DNA of 64,000 nt from Oxyruncus cristatus (Eukaryota; Chordata; Aves; Passeriformes; Cotingidae): contig VXAY01002045.1 in assembly GCA_013399855.1 (NCBI GenBank), forward strand, positions 372,001 through 436,000. The letters are read 5' to 3'. The position numbers were made by a program, and so were the translations under genes. The stretch's first letter is position 1; each line of letters opens with the position of its first letter. Positions 1 to 9,670 of the stretch are shown in pieces. The notes beneath the pieces are model-generated. The model did no database searches and had not been told where the DNA came from. It saw nothing but the letters and a program-made list of their open reading frames with translations.

Positions 1-204
1 CTTCAACTTTCATCTCCCAGGGTGGGGGTTGAGGGGGAAGTCTTCTATTTTTGGTAGACTATAAAGCACTGCAGTGGCAAACAGGACTGAAAACTTTACA
101 CCTTCCAACCAGTTCCTCCAATTCACTGTACACAAATACACTTTATTTATATTTAAAAACTACAGAAAAACTGGTTTCCAGATAGTTTAGTTCACTGCTC
201 CTAC

Positions 205-337
205 CTGAGACCTTGCTCATGGACGAGGCAAAGCTGCAGTCAGTCTGTAGATCCCCCTCACTTTCAGAGAGGGACAGCAAGTGTAGAAGGCTGGATCTTT
301 CTGGTTCACTGTCCCCATCAGTACTGCTCTCACATAC
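205..337 (-). CDS. TAF1B: TAF1B coding exon (fifth identified; probably exon 6)
   Basis: This is the most 3' TAF1B exon in the window, 133 nt (44 codons plus 1 nt). On the minus strand it is preceded by ACAAAAAACAG and ends TCTCAG before GTAGGAGC. It reads in phase 0 from the previous exon and encodes an acidic, serine-rich stretch (…TDGDSEPERSS…, then …SMSKVS). The human protein has a similar low-complexity acidic/serine segment containing SEPE and VSK after its SKQAYC motif, so this is probably the linker between the zinc ribbon and the cyclin-like folds. The acceptor is weak in pyrimidines. The exon starts GTATGTGAG, which itself resembles a donor. An alternative in-phase acceptor 9 nt downstream (exon start at 328) is possible. 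The next exon lies outside the window. Confidence 0.82.
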
Positions 338-939
338 CTGTTTTTTGTAAATACGTATTTGTATTAGCTACTGTTAGTTACTGTTTCAGTCTTAACAAAC
401 TACATAAAGTAGGACAGATATAAAATCAATAGTAAAGTTAAAGCCCAAACTGTTCACATTTTTACTTTCTCTATAAATCAACAGTATGTGAAGAAATCCT
501 GGTGAAAAAAGTATTTTTAGAGGATTTCTCAATATTGAAAGACTTCTACTGAATACATTTCAATCTGCCACAATGACCAGAAAGTTGGCAGCATATAGAA
601 TCAAAGCTTGATGAAATAAGTAACTTCAAGGGAGTAGGCAGGACAGGATGGTAGCTGCTGATGCATTTTGCATTGTGATGTCTATCTACTGATTATCTAT
701 GTTAAGACAAAGCAATATTTTTAAATAAGCAGATTCAAATACTCAGAGAAGTATTTATCTCTTGAAATGGGTAAAAAAACCCCCAGAAATAACAAAATGG
801 ACACGTGGAACCCTGTTCAGATGACATCCTGCATACTGAAGTAACATTATTACCAGTGAGATATCTTGAACAAAGAATGTTTCTGTTGTTGCTTTTAAAA
901 AGGTATCAAACATCTCAAGGGATGTGAGCTTTCACTTAC
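338..939 (-). other. TAF1B: TAF1B intron between exons 5 and 6
   Basis: About 600 bases of AT-rich intron between the two coding exons. I see no repeat of known family and no further exon in it. The 204 bases to the left of the last exon are likewise intronic. Confidence 0.8.
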
Positions 940-1035
940 TGATACTGCTTTGACAGTTTCCCCAGCTGGTCTGTTGCAATATGCCTGTTTGCTCTTCTGA
1001 AGGTAACACCTCCAAAAATTGTACAGAACTTCATC
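940..1035 (-). CDS. TAF1B: TAF1B coding exon (fourth identified; probably exon 5)
   Basis: The exon is 96 nt, exactly 32 codons, phase 0 at both ends. It is bounded by TTTATAAG upstream and GTAAGTG downstream on the minus strand. It encodes DEVLYNFWRCYLQKSKQAYC followed by a divergent tail. The core matches the human TAF1B segment with the FW…YLQKSKQAYC signature, which is what identifies the gene at this point. The acceptor has a poor polypyrimidine tract, but the donor is close to the consensus. The segment follows the zinc ribbon and should fall in the B-reader/linker-like part of this TFIIB-related factor. That placement comes from knowledge of the family, not from the sequence. Confidence 0.93.
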
Positions 1036-1266
1036 CTTATAAATACAAATGGATGATTAGTACAAAGTTTACAAGATCATTAATTGCTGAGAGAACAGAA
1101 CGTAATTTCTAACTCAGGAATCTGAGTAATATTCCATCTCTAATGTTACTAACTATGATTTTATGTGTTCCATGTTTTTAAACAGGGAGTTGTTTGATTC
1201 CCTTTAAAAATTGAAGTTTTTTAAAATAAACACCTTCTGTAACACAAGTCACTGACATCCACATAC

Positions 1267-1364
1267 CTTCATTTGTGGACATACTCCTAATGCTTCTAAA
1301 GCTTCAGCTTGTTTCTTGAGTACAAGTTGAAAGCCTTCACAAACATACCATTCACAGACTCTAT
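1267..1364 (-). CDS. TAF1B: TAF1B coding exon (third identified; probably exon 4)
   Basis: The exon is 98 nt, entered in phase 1 (it completes the codon begun by the exon ending at 3177) and left in phase 0. The flanks are TTTTCCCCTTAG and GTATGTGG on the minus strand. It encodes …[24 protein letters not shown]…, which lines up with the human TAF1B [10 protein letters not shown] segment and the following alanine/leucine helix (QAEAL…LGV). This is one of the most recognisable pieces of the protein. A 9-A/8-G run sits in the intron just upstream of the acceptor (1373-1389). It is a likely sequencing or indel hotspot but does not touch the exon. Confidence 0.95.
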
Positions 1365-3176
1365 CTAAGGGGAAAAAAAAAGGGGGGGGTTTCTATTTGT
1401 ACTGTTTTGGGTTTCTTTCACCTTATGCACACTTATTTCCACTTAACATTCTGTTCCTTTGGTACCAGGACAAAGACATGTCTCTCTGTTTAAGACTTTC
1501 AGATGCTAGTGCATAGACCAGCTACACTGAATACTCCATTAACTTCCACTTTTTCACAGCCTTAAAGAGGAAGAAAAGTTACTGAACAAGCACTGTTCTC
1601 CACGCATTTCCCAAGAATAATATTATTTCACTAAAACATCTAGTGTGGCATTTGTAATTGAGTGGAGAATTGTTAAATGACCAGTTTTAAAATAACTAAG
1701 AACCTGCCATCAAAAAATGAAATACGTACATTTCTTTCCCATCCCTGGCACAGAAACCTGGAACATTACAGTAGTGAGTTAGGCAAAAAACAACCAACAC
1801 CACCACGTGCTTCACCATTCCCTCCCACAGAATCATAAAAGTTTAAATGAAAGAAACTTTCTCAGATATTCTGAGGTTCTAGCAAATCTCAGCACAACAT
1901 GAATTTCATAAGGAGTGGGCCTGCTCTGGTCTATTTCCTATTTTTTCAGGCTGCATTACATTTACTTTTCATGCTTACCTCTCTCTGTTTACTACTAGCC
2001 TCTTCCACAGGCTTTTGGTTTTAGAAATTTTCTCTGCATTTCTCAACTCTGGTTTCATTCCCCCACCTGTCCTTCATTACCTTTCCTCCCAATCACGCCT
2101 TGCCTCTTGCCATCTTACAGATTATCTGCCCAAAGCTTCTGCCCTGTTTCAGTGATGCTGGCCTTAACTGTTACCCACAGATACAGCTTACTCCTATAGA
2201 TGCATGAAAACACAGTATAACATGACTGCTCTCACAGAAGGGACTCTGTGAAAGTAAGGATTTCTTTCTTCAGAAGCCTGGGGGTCAACTAATGACCTTC
2301 CCAACATGAGAAACAAAAAGCATTAAGTGCTGGGCACATGGCCCAGACTTCAGGAGCAATACAGGATAAGGACAAGTGGAGGTGTTCAGGTTGTTTCACC
2401 CCTCCCTTGGCTTCCTCACAATTGCTCTTTTCAAAAGAACGTAGCAATTCACTGCCACTGCAGCAGAGCAATGGTAGATCAGCACATCAGAGACAAGGAT
2501 AACCTTGGTATTGTAATGCAGCTTTATTTCTGAAAGTGGCCACAACAGCAAGGGATCTACCCAGTCATGACAGAACACACATACAGCTCCAGCAACATAG
2601 ATCCTCATACATAATGACCATTACTGTTCTGAATCATGAAATTAAAAGTATAAAAGTGACTCTGGATGAGAGATGTAATTGGTTCAGCTATTGGAACTCC
2701 ATGAAAACTCTTCCATGTAGTTTTGTGCAGGTTACAGGGACAAGTAACACAAGCCGGTCCGAAACTCTAAGAGCTGGACCACCGTCATATCTCACTCACC
2801 CAGACAAACAACTTCTCTGGTTTTGTGATAGCCATCACAAGAAAGGAACAAAGGGATCACCACACCTGAATGCATGCCACCAGTATCTTCAGTGAGTATT
2901 TACTTCCACAAATCAAAGCAGCAATAAGTAACACACAGCCCAGTTCAATCAAAAAAACCCCAAACATCACTGGGCTCACAGAGGACACCTGTGGCTCAGG
3001 AAGTCACCAACAGTGATTGCTGAAGGTTACAGCAGCATCTCGGCAGTGTGTTTTGTTTCCACTCCCACAGTCTTTCCTAGCTATCTGCTTTTGGTCTCCA
3101 CCAAAAACATAATGGCCTAGGTGAACCCTGGCTGAACAGCCACTCATGCAAAATACAGACAGAAACTCACACATAC
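1365..3176 (-). other. TAF1B: TAF1B intron between exons 3 and 4
   Basis: A 1.8-kb intron, with only short open frames on either strand (up to 119 codons at 2536-2895, plus strand, with no recognisable domain). No transposon was recognised. The homopolymer pair A9/G8 at 1373-1389 lies next to the exon 4 acceptor. Confidence 0.8.
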
Positions 3177-3264
3177 CCGTTTTTTCCTGCTTTCTTGAAC
3201 CTTTGGAGATTCTCTGGACTCTTGAATTAGTCATAAAATCAGTGTTTACAATTTCTCTAGTTCT
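3177..3264 (-). CDS. TAF1B: TAF1B coding exon (second identified; probably exon 3)
   Basis: The exon is 88 nt (29 codons plus 1 nt), entered in phase 0 after TATTTTGCAG and ending ACGG before GTATGTG on the minus strand. It encodes RTREIVNTDFMTNSRVQRIS followed by a basic, lysine-rich stretch. Human TAF1B has the equivalent RYQEV-NTD motif directly after its zinc ribbon and then a similar basic patch. The intron between this exon and the next (1365-3176) contains no other exon I can support. Confidence 0.94.
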
Positions 3265-3755
3265 CTGCAAAATAGGAGTATTATCTTAGCAAGAAAAAAA
3301 ACCAAGTCTACCTTGCATGGATTGCCCCATCATAAAACATAATGGAGGAACTTATCCAAATTTCCTAAACTAAGAAGAGGACAGGACACTCTGAACTTTT
3401 CATTCAGAAGTTGCTAAAATAGAGAATTGCTATCATGGTCATACAGGTGACGTGCACCAGGGTTTGCCCATATTTGTACTGTAGTAAAATGCAGCAACAC
3501 CCAGGCAATGCTTCTAAGGCATCCAGACAGCACCCCAGGACTACAGCAACACAGCAGGCCCAGATGGCTCATTCTAAATTTTATGATTTCACGGAACATT
3601 AGTTTTAAACAGTGTCAAGTGAAGCATCAAAAAGGAAGAATAACAATAGTGCCTTCAACTCCTAATGTCAACAAAAAAAACCTAACATTTTCATAATATA
3701 CAGAAAGAAGTGATCAAAATAAGCCTTTTCCAAGGCCAGTAACTTAGCTTTTTAC

Positions 3756-3854
3756 CTCAGTAACATTGTGGCAAGATCTGCAATAATATCTGCCTCCATC
3801 AGTGAGACCCCAGTTCACTTCTGAACACTGGGCACAGCGTTCATTAAAATCTCT
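3756..3854 (-). CDS. TAF1B: TAF1B zinc-ribbon exon (first identified; probably exon 2)
   Basis: The exon is 99 nt, exactly 33 codons, phase 0 at both ends, bounded by TTCCTTTCAG and GTAAAAAG on the minus strand. The product is a compact zinc ribbon: ERCAQC (Cys-x2-Cys), then WGLTDGGRYYC and CRSC (second Cys-x2-Cys), then HNVTE. This is the Rrn7/TAF1B-type N-terminal ribbon. TAF1B is the TFIIB-like subunit of SL1 (TIF-IB), which acts in the nucleolus to recruit RNA polymerase I to rDNA promoters. All four ligand cysteines are present. In human only about six residues precede this point, so the start codon must be in a short upstream exon. I could not place it: the best remaining space is the GC-rich island, partly replaced by Ns. 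Confidence 0.96.
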
Positions 3855-4122
3855 CTGAAAGGAAAAAAAAAACCACAAGAGTGTTTCACAAGTGTTCGGG
3901 TATAAAAAATGGCACTATTACCAGGCTACCACACAGCTTTTGGGATTATTCATAGAGAATATTTACACTTTTTGTGTTGGCTCTGCTCGGTAACAGGTGA
4001 TCATCTCCTTTGTTATCAGCCACGGGTAACTCTAAACACGGAATTTTAGCTGGCAAGCACTAAGTGTGTGTGAGAGCATTATAACCAGGGGAATGGTGAT
4101 CTACGCCTTACACACGCGTGGC

Positions 4123-4145
4123 GTGGCTTAAAAAAAAAAAGCCAC
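4123..4145. repeat. Short inverted repeat with A-run loop
   Basis: GTGGCTT (4123-4129) and AAGCCAC (4139-4145) are perfect complements separated by nine A residues. It lies in the interval between the promoter island and TAF1B exon 2, so it would be in the first intron or 5' leader. It is probably incidental. Confidence 0.7.
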
Positions 4146-4453
4146 TCATCAGAAATGAAAGCGGAAACAAAAACTAGAGAGGGAGGCGAAAGGAAAAATA
4201 AATTTCTGCAAACGTGAGAAAAGCATGCACGCGCCGGGAGAGAGGGAGACCAACAGAAGGAGGGAAGAGGGAAACCAACAGATTAAAACAAAGTGGTTTT
4301 CAGAGGCGCCCCACACGTGCGTGCCGGGGACGGGCAGCTCCGCCGGGCCCATCCCCGGCCGGCACCGAGCACCGGCAAACGCCGAGGGGCCGCGCAGGGC
4401 CTCGCCCGCCGCCGCCGGGCCCCGCTGTGGGCAGGGCCGGGCAGGACCGGGCC

Positions 4454-4508
4454 NNNNNNNNNNNNNNNNNNNNNNNNNNNNNNNNNNNNNNNNNNNNNNN
4501 NNNNNNNN
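4454..4508. other. Assembly gap (55 Ns)
   Basis: A run of 55 Ns inside the GC-rich island. GC-rich avian promoters are often poorly sequenced, and the stated length may not be real. Any open frame across it is meaningless. It could hide the TAF1B start codon. Confidence 0.99.
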
Positions 4509-4629
4509 GACCCTGAGGGGAGCCCTTTGAGAGCCCCTTGGGCGCCCGGAGGGGTTCCCGCTGTCGCTGTCGCTGTCGCGGGCGCGGCGCGCGGGCACCC
4601 CCGCTCCCCGCGCGACGGCCGCGGTGCCT

Positions 4630-4682
4630 CGGCGGGACCCCGGCGGGACCCCGGCGGGACCCCGGCGGGACCCCGGCGGGAC
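4630..4682. repeat. 11-bp GC-rich tandem repeat (about 4.8 copies)
   Basis: Unit CGGCGGGACCC repeated at 4630, 4641, 4652, 4663 and 4674 (the last truncated), with no mismatch among the full copies. It sits at the upstream edge of the TAF1B promoter island. Such GC-rich minisatellites often vary in copy number. Confidence 0.95.
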
Positions 4683-5020
4683 GTGGGTGCCTCGAGGGGC
4701 ACGCGGGTGCTTCACTGAGGGGACGTAGATAAAGGTGTTAGACATTAGATATCAGGAAGAAATAAGAGTGCTTAGGCAGTGGAACAGGTTGCCCGGGGAT
4801 GTTGTGGGTGCCCCATCCGTGGAAATGTCCAAGGCCAGGTGGGACGGGGCTTCGAGCAACCTGGTCTAGTGAGAGCTATCCCTGCCAATGGCAGGGGGTT
4901 GGGGCTGCATGATCTTTAAAGACTCTTCCAACCCCTTAACATTTCGTGATTCTATGATATGTGTGCTTCACCTTTGAAGGGGACGTGGCTACTTCAAGGG
5001 GACATGGAGTGCTTCCTCAC
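4681..5020. repeat. Degenerate ~20-bp minisatellite split by a CR1 insertion
   Basis: Variants of a unit with the core GGGTGCTTCA followed by AGGGGACGTG occur at 4681-4730 (ACGTGGGTGCCTC…, ACGCGGGTGCTTCA…AGGGGACGTAG). They resume at 4959-5020 (GTGTGCTTCACC…AAGGGGACGTGG, CTACTTCAAGGGGACATGG, AGTGCTTCC). The intervening 4731-4958 is a CR1 fragment. The simplest reading is one array interrupted by the CR1. Confidence 0.7.
4731..4958 (+). mobile_element. CR1 LINE, 5'-truncated 3' end
   Basis: Sense-orientation CR1 tail: …ATATCAGGAAGAAATA…, then GTGGAACAGGTTGCCC…, …GACTCTTCCAACCCCTTAAC…, and the terminal GTGATTCTATGAT, which is the characteristic CR1 3' end. It is severely 5'-truncated (about 230 bp) and noncoding. 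Insertion was into a small tandem repeat. The left boundary is approximate. Confidence 0.93.
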
Positions 5021-5050
5021 CCTGGTGTGCAAGGGACTGGAGGGTACATG

Positions 5051-5300
5051 TCACAGAATCACAGAATCAGTCAGGTTGGAAAAGTTCTCTGATATCATTG
5101 ACTCCAACTTATGACCAAACACCACCATGTCAAGCAAACCGCGGCACTGAGTGCCACATCTAGTCTTTCCTTTAACAGCTCCAAGGACGGTGACTCCACC
5201 ACCTCCCTGGGCAGCCCATTCCAGTGTCTAATCACCCTCCCTGTGAATAAATTCTTCCTAATGTCCAATTTAAACTTCCCCTGGCACAGTTTAAGACTAC
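5051..5300 (-). mobile_element. CR1 LINE, 5'-truncated 3' end (minus strand)
   Basis: It starts TCACAGAATCACAGAATC, the complement of the CR1 3' terminal repeat. It continues with the standard CR1 sequence (TCCACCACCTCCCTGGGCAGCCCATTCCAGT…, …AAATTCTTCCTAATGTCC…). It is tail-to-tail with the plus-strand CR1 that ends at 4958, about 90 bp away. A 129-codon open frame on the minus strand across it (5484-5095) is a product of the CR1 and not a gene. The right end is approximate. Confidence 0.93.
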
Positions 5301-8300
5301 AATCACATGTGCAGCTTATGATTAAGACTATGTGTGCCCTCCCAGCCCACTGCCATCCTCTGTGCTGAGCTCTTGTATTGTCACTCTCCCATCTCCCTGA
5401 GCAGGTACGCTCATCTGGTGACCACTGAGGCTGAGCGGAGGCTGTTGGACACAGACTGCTACTGCCTGTACAAAAGGAGGCCACAAGAACTCCTTTAACT
5501 ATGTAAAAGTGCTTAGAGATCCTTGACGAGGGAAACTATGATCTGAAATTCACTTTCAATTAAAAAACAACACCCAAACCTCCAGATCTTGATGTAGGTC
5601 TCTAATTTCTTGCACGCTAATAATGATGTTTAAAGATGCCTAAACACCAAGATCTGTTATTGCAGTGAATTTGCCCACAAAATTGGAGAACAGGTTTAGG
5701 CCCTTTAAAAAAAAAAATCCACTAAGTGAAAGCATGGGAAAAAATTAAAGCTAAAATATACATAGAAAGAGGTGAGGCTGCTTTGACAGCTGTGGTTACA
5801 TTGATGTTGGAGGATATGTACAGAGCTAGAGGGGAACTATTTGTGTTCAAGAAAAAAGTTATTACTCATACCAACTGTGATCTTTTTTCAGTGTGGGATG
5901 AACATTTGTAACACCCTTTAAAGAGAATTGCACATCTAATTCCTGCCATGTTAAAAAGGTGATTGTCAGCCTCACAGAAATGTAGCTAATACTTTGATGA
6001 AACAGATCCTACTTGTGATTTTAATTTCCTCTTTTTTTTTTTGCGGAAATACTGTTCTGGAAAGCAAGGCCATTTCATGTGACAGAAGGCGTTAGATCTA
6101 TTTCTAATGAATTTCCAAGATGAAATACTACCTTGAAAAAATATCAGGGCATCTGTATCTGTGATAAAAGAGGAAGAGTTGTGCTCCAGTGCAGAAGATA
6201 AGGCACGGCTGCTGAGAGCGGTGCTCATGTGTGACTCCAGGCTGTGAGCAGGCATTGGGCCTGCCCAGTGGATTTAACTAAATTGAGGAACTTGTTTAAA
6301 TTAAGCCTGGTTGTGCCACTTTGATGAGGCAAGACCATGGAGTTAGGTCTTCTGTTTTCTAATTACAGCTGGTAAATAAAATATTAAAGTAAGTGTAATC
6401 ACTGAACTGCCATTTTGTAAAAAACTCAAACACTTCACATTCAATGGCAGCAGCTGCAGATAAACAAGGAAAGAAGGTGGGTGACCGTACAGGGAACTGC
6501 ATTGGTGTAATTGTAAGCAAACTAGTGCAACGCACCGGTAAAGTTTTTGAACAGACAAGCCCTTACTCTCTGCTTTTGGACAGCCCACACTGCTTTTCTG
6601 AGCTGCATTTTCCATGCAGGTGAAACAGATGTGAAAAGGTAGCAAACTTTGGAAGGGAACTTGTACATTGACTGATACTGATATTACTAGTTACTTATTA
6701 GTATCCAGGCTCTCCATAAAAGCAAAGCTTCTATTCGTATTTCTGAAGTCCATCAGCTAATTAGTGCAGATTACTAATCTGGTAGAAAAAAATCAAAGCA
6801 TAATAAGGTTAGCAAGTCTTATATCTGTTTCTTAAATATTTTTTGAAATGACAGGTATAAAACCGGTTTTTCAGCATATAAAATTATGTGTAACCTTTGT
6901 CCCTAATTACAAGTTACCCAAGCATACTGATAGGGGTATGATAATTTCAAAGCCAGGAGACAGACTGTCTTCCTGCTTTGGCTCACTTTTCTAATTAAGA
7001 TCATTATGCATAGTAGTCAGATTGATTTAAGGCTTAGATAAATAATACGTCCTGTTGTTTCCATTGATTTGAATTTTTAATGAACTGAGTTCCATTGCTG
7101 ATATCACATTTCTGGCTCTTGATTGCAGACTTTCTACATGTGAAAATGTAAAAACTACATATTGGACTGAAAGACATGTCCCTTGGCCTATCCTTTGGGA
7201 TATTGCTCATGAAATTGTGCTGGCTCCAGGATACAAACTTCTGTAGCAGAGAATCTCCCCAGAGTCTTTACCCGTTGTCAGACACCTACTACAAAGAGTT
7301 AGAGCAGAAAAGCAACCTCAGCTGCTCCAAAGTTTGTGCAGATGAACACAGGGCAGATCTATCAGATTCAAGTTTATGGAAAACATACACAGTTATTAGC
7401 ACCCACAATTTCATCTTTGCACCATCTCTCCATGGAAGAACTCATGTTTAAAGGCAGACAGAAAACAAAAGGGAAATTAGGAGAACAAGAAGTAGATGGC
7501 TTCACTCGAACCAACCCTTAGAGGAGAAAGGAGACCACACTGCTGAAGGGGTCAAGGCAAAAGCTGTGCCAGCAGAAGTGCGGTTCAGGCAAAGGCACAG
7601 CGAGTTGTGCAAGGAGCCAGCAGAAGAAGGGACAAAGGTGGGAACAACAGCAAGGCGTAGGGGTTGCAGCAAGCTCGGCAGGGGAGGATAACCAGGGAGG
7701 GGCTGGGCTCAGTGGAGCTTTGAAGGAAGCGACAAGAAGAATGAATTTAACGTTACAGCTTAGACACACCCAGCACTGCCTTGTGATAGTTACTGTTTAT
7801 TATACAACTTCAGCTCTCAAATTTTGTTAATTAAATAGGTTTCTATCCCTGCTGTGGAAGACTGAAAATACCACCTCAAACACCAAAAACAACAGAAAGC
7901 AAATTTATTTTTTTTCCCCAAAGCTTACTCGGGCTTCCTTAACATTTTCTTAGGACGTAAACAACATGAATTTTGATTTTTGACTACCAAAAGCAGCAGT
8001 GTTGTACCCAGGAGGGAGGGCAGTCCTGTGCACCCAATCTGGGGTTCGCACCATCAGCATTTGCTTTGCACACATGCTGCAGCCCAGCGTATTTCACACA
8101 CTCACACTGCAAGGCCAAGGTCTTGTCCTGGTTTTTCCTGTGGCTCTCCATGCTCAGAGAAGTGGTAATGCTGTATGGCCACCCAGCCAGGAGTGTTTGG
8201 AGACACAGATTGCAGGACAGAACCTCACCTTCAGATGAGCTGCTCTAGGAGGCAAAACCGCTTGGAAGGCCATGCTCATATGTGACCAGCCACAAAGTGA

Positions 8301-8897
8301 TTTGGGAGGTCTGCCTGGGGTTGCTGAAGTCTGGCTGGAGTCAAATTAAATATGTCATTGTAGATCCTGGCCTTCTAAGGCAAAATCTCTTTCCTGAGGA
8401 GCACCAAGCTGCTGTCCTGCTGTCCATACTAACAGAAACTGCACCCCTCAGTACGTGGTGACTATGTTAACATGATCCTGTAGAGACACAGAGTAGGGGA
8501 AGGACACTTCTAGGAGAGAAGGTGATCTTAGCAGCCACAAAAGAACAGAGAAGGCACTGAATGTCCCATTTCATATGCCAGGCACATATAATGCCTTTAT
8601 TTTCTCATTTTTCAGAATTTATTGAGCAGTGTCAGACTTTGTCTAGTTTCCAGCTCTAAAGGGAATCTTGGGTTTCACTATAGTGTTGTGCATCCACAGA
8701 GCCCTTAAGATTGTTCTCAAGATCATTCTTGGATGTGTTTAATCCAGAAATGCAGCGGTATTTTTAAAGGAATCGAGAGCCACCTTGTGGAGCTGGGATT
8801 CACAAAGGGTCTCCAAATAATACTGCTGGCAACAGCAGCTAGTCACTGCTAGAAATCCAGATCCAATATGATCCTGGAGATTGTCAGTCTGGGAAAC

Positions 8898-8938
8898 ATG
8901 CACCATGCACATCTGCGCATATTCAGTGCACGGTGCAT
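8898..8938. repeat. 13-bp inverted repeat, 12 of 13 paired
   Basis: ATGCACCATGCAC (8898-8910) pairs with GTGCACGGTGCAT (8926-8938) with one mismatch, around a 15-nt spacer that itself contains the palindrome TGCGCA. The stem does not extend beyond 13 bp, so it is shorter than a microRNA precursor. Confidence 0.85.
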
Positions 8939-9631
8939 CACAGAGCTGCTCTGGTGATTAAATCTGGAGAGCAAACAAATATACTTGTGGGCAGTGGCAG
9001 GCGGGAATGTAAAACTGTCAGGAAAGTGCAGAAAGCAGCAGATTCAGGGAAGCAAAGTAACATATTCATTATGTCCTACACAGCCTTGTTGTGTGGGGGG
9101 TGTTGCTCACAGGGCGTTTTTCACCATGTAATTAATTAAGCCCCAAAAATGCCTATAAATGTTCTTAAGATTTCTGTCACAGGCTTTTTTTCTTCTGCAG
9201 TCATTCATTAACACTGAGAATTAAGGCTGTCAGAGCTCAAATACCATCCCATGCTCTGTAACCAGAGAAATAATAAAGATGGGAATATTTATGTGACACC
9301 AGTAGTTGTTTCTTCATGGAAGTAAAGAATAATCTTGGTTCTGAGGTTGCAGCAGGGACTATGAAATGTTTCATTTACCATTTCTCTCCCACCATTTATA
9401 ATGATGGACTCTGAGCTGCTTGTCAGTACCAATATGTGGATGCCAGCATATGGTCTTGCCAAAAAAAGAGGAATTCCATTTTTTTCAAACCTTCTTGGTC
9501 TTTTCCAAGACCTTTATGCAGCAGCAACTTTATCTTCAGTACATTAGATCATATATCAAGAATGTATTTTATATAAAGACAGATTTTAAAAAGTCTCTTT
9601 AAGTAAAAGTAGATTTTAAATATCTAAAGAA

Positions 9632-9670
9632 ACACACACACACACATACACAAAAAAAAAAATAAAAAAG
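9632..9670. repeat. (AC)n microsatellite with A-rich tail
   Basis: About eight AC dinucleotides, then ATACAC and a run of A interrupted by a T. It is a simple repeat with no sign of an attached retroelement. Confidence 0.95.

Larger units (their letters stand above)
4293..4705. promoter_or_regulatory. GC-rich, CpG-dense island, likely TAF1B promoter
   Basis: Sharp rise in GC and CpG content compared with flanking DNA, starting about 440 bp upstream (on the minus strand) of the zinc-ribbon exon. It fits a CpG-island promoter of a housekeeping gene and should contain the TAF1B transcription start and first exon. No TATA box is evident. The island is broken by a 55-base gap. On the minus strand the only ATG I see in the sequenced part of the island is at 4350-4348. 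It opens a short reading frame whose possible donor (CAC before GTGTGG) is unconvincing, so the true start codon may be in the gap. Whether the island also fires in the plus direction cannot be judged. Confidence 0.75.

Noticed and set aside
4214..4732. Several overlapping plus-strand open frames in the island
   Set aside because: They run through Ns and tandem repeats. GC-rich sequence lacks stop codons by chance.
4149..4745. 198-codon open frame on the minus strand across the promoter island
   Set aside because: It spans the N gap and the 11-bp repeat, is rich in Pro/Arg/Gly from GC-rich sequence, does not join exon 2 of TAF1B, and extends into the CR1.
5095..5484. 129-codon minus-strand open frame
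   Set aside because: Much of it is CR1 3' region; the rest has no recognisable protein.
8782..8802. CTCF-like site (CCACCTTGTGG)
   Set aside because: It only partly fits the CTCF core, and similar partial matches near 48,150 and 58,865 are no better. There is not enough to call a site.
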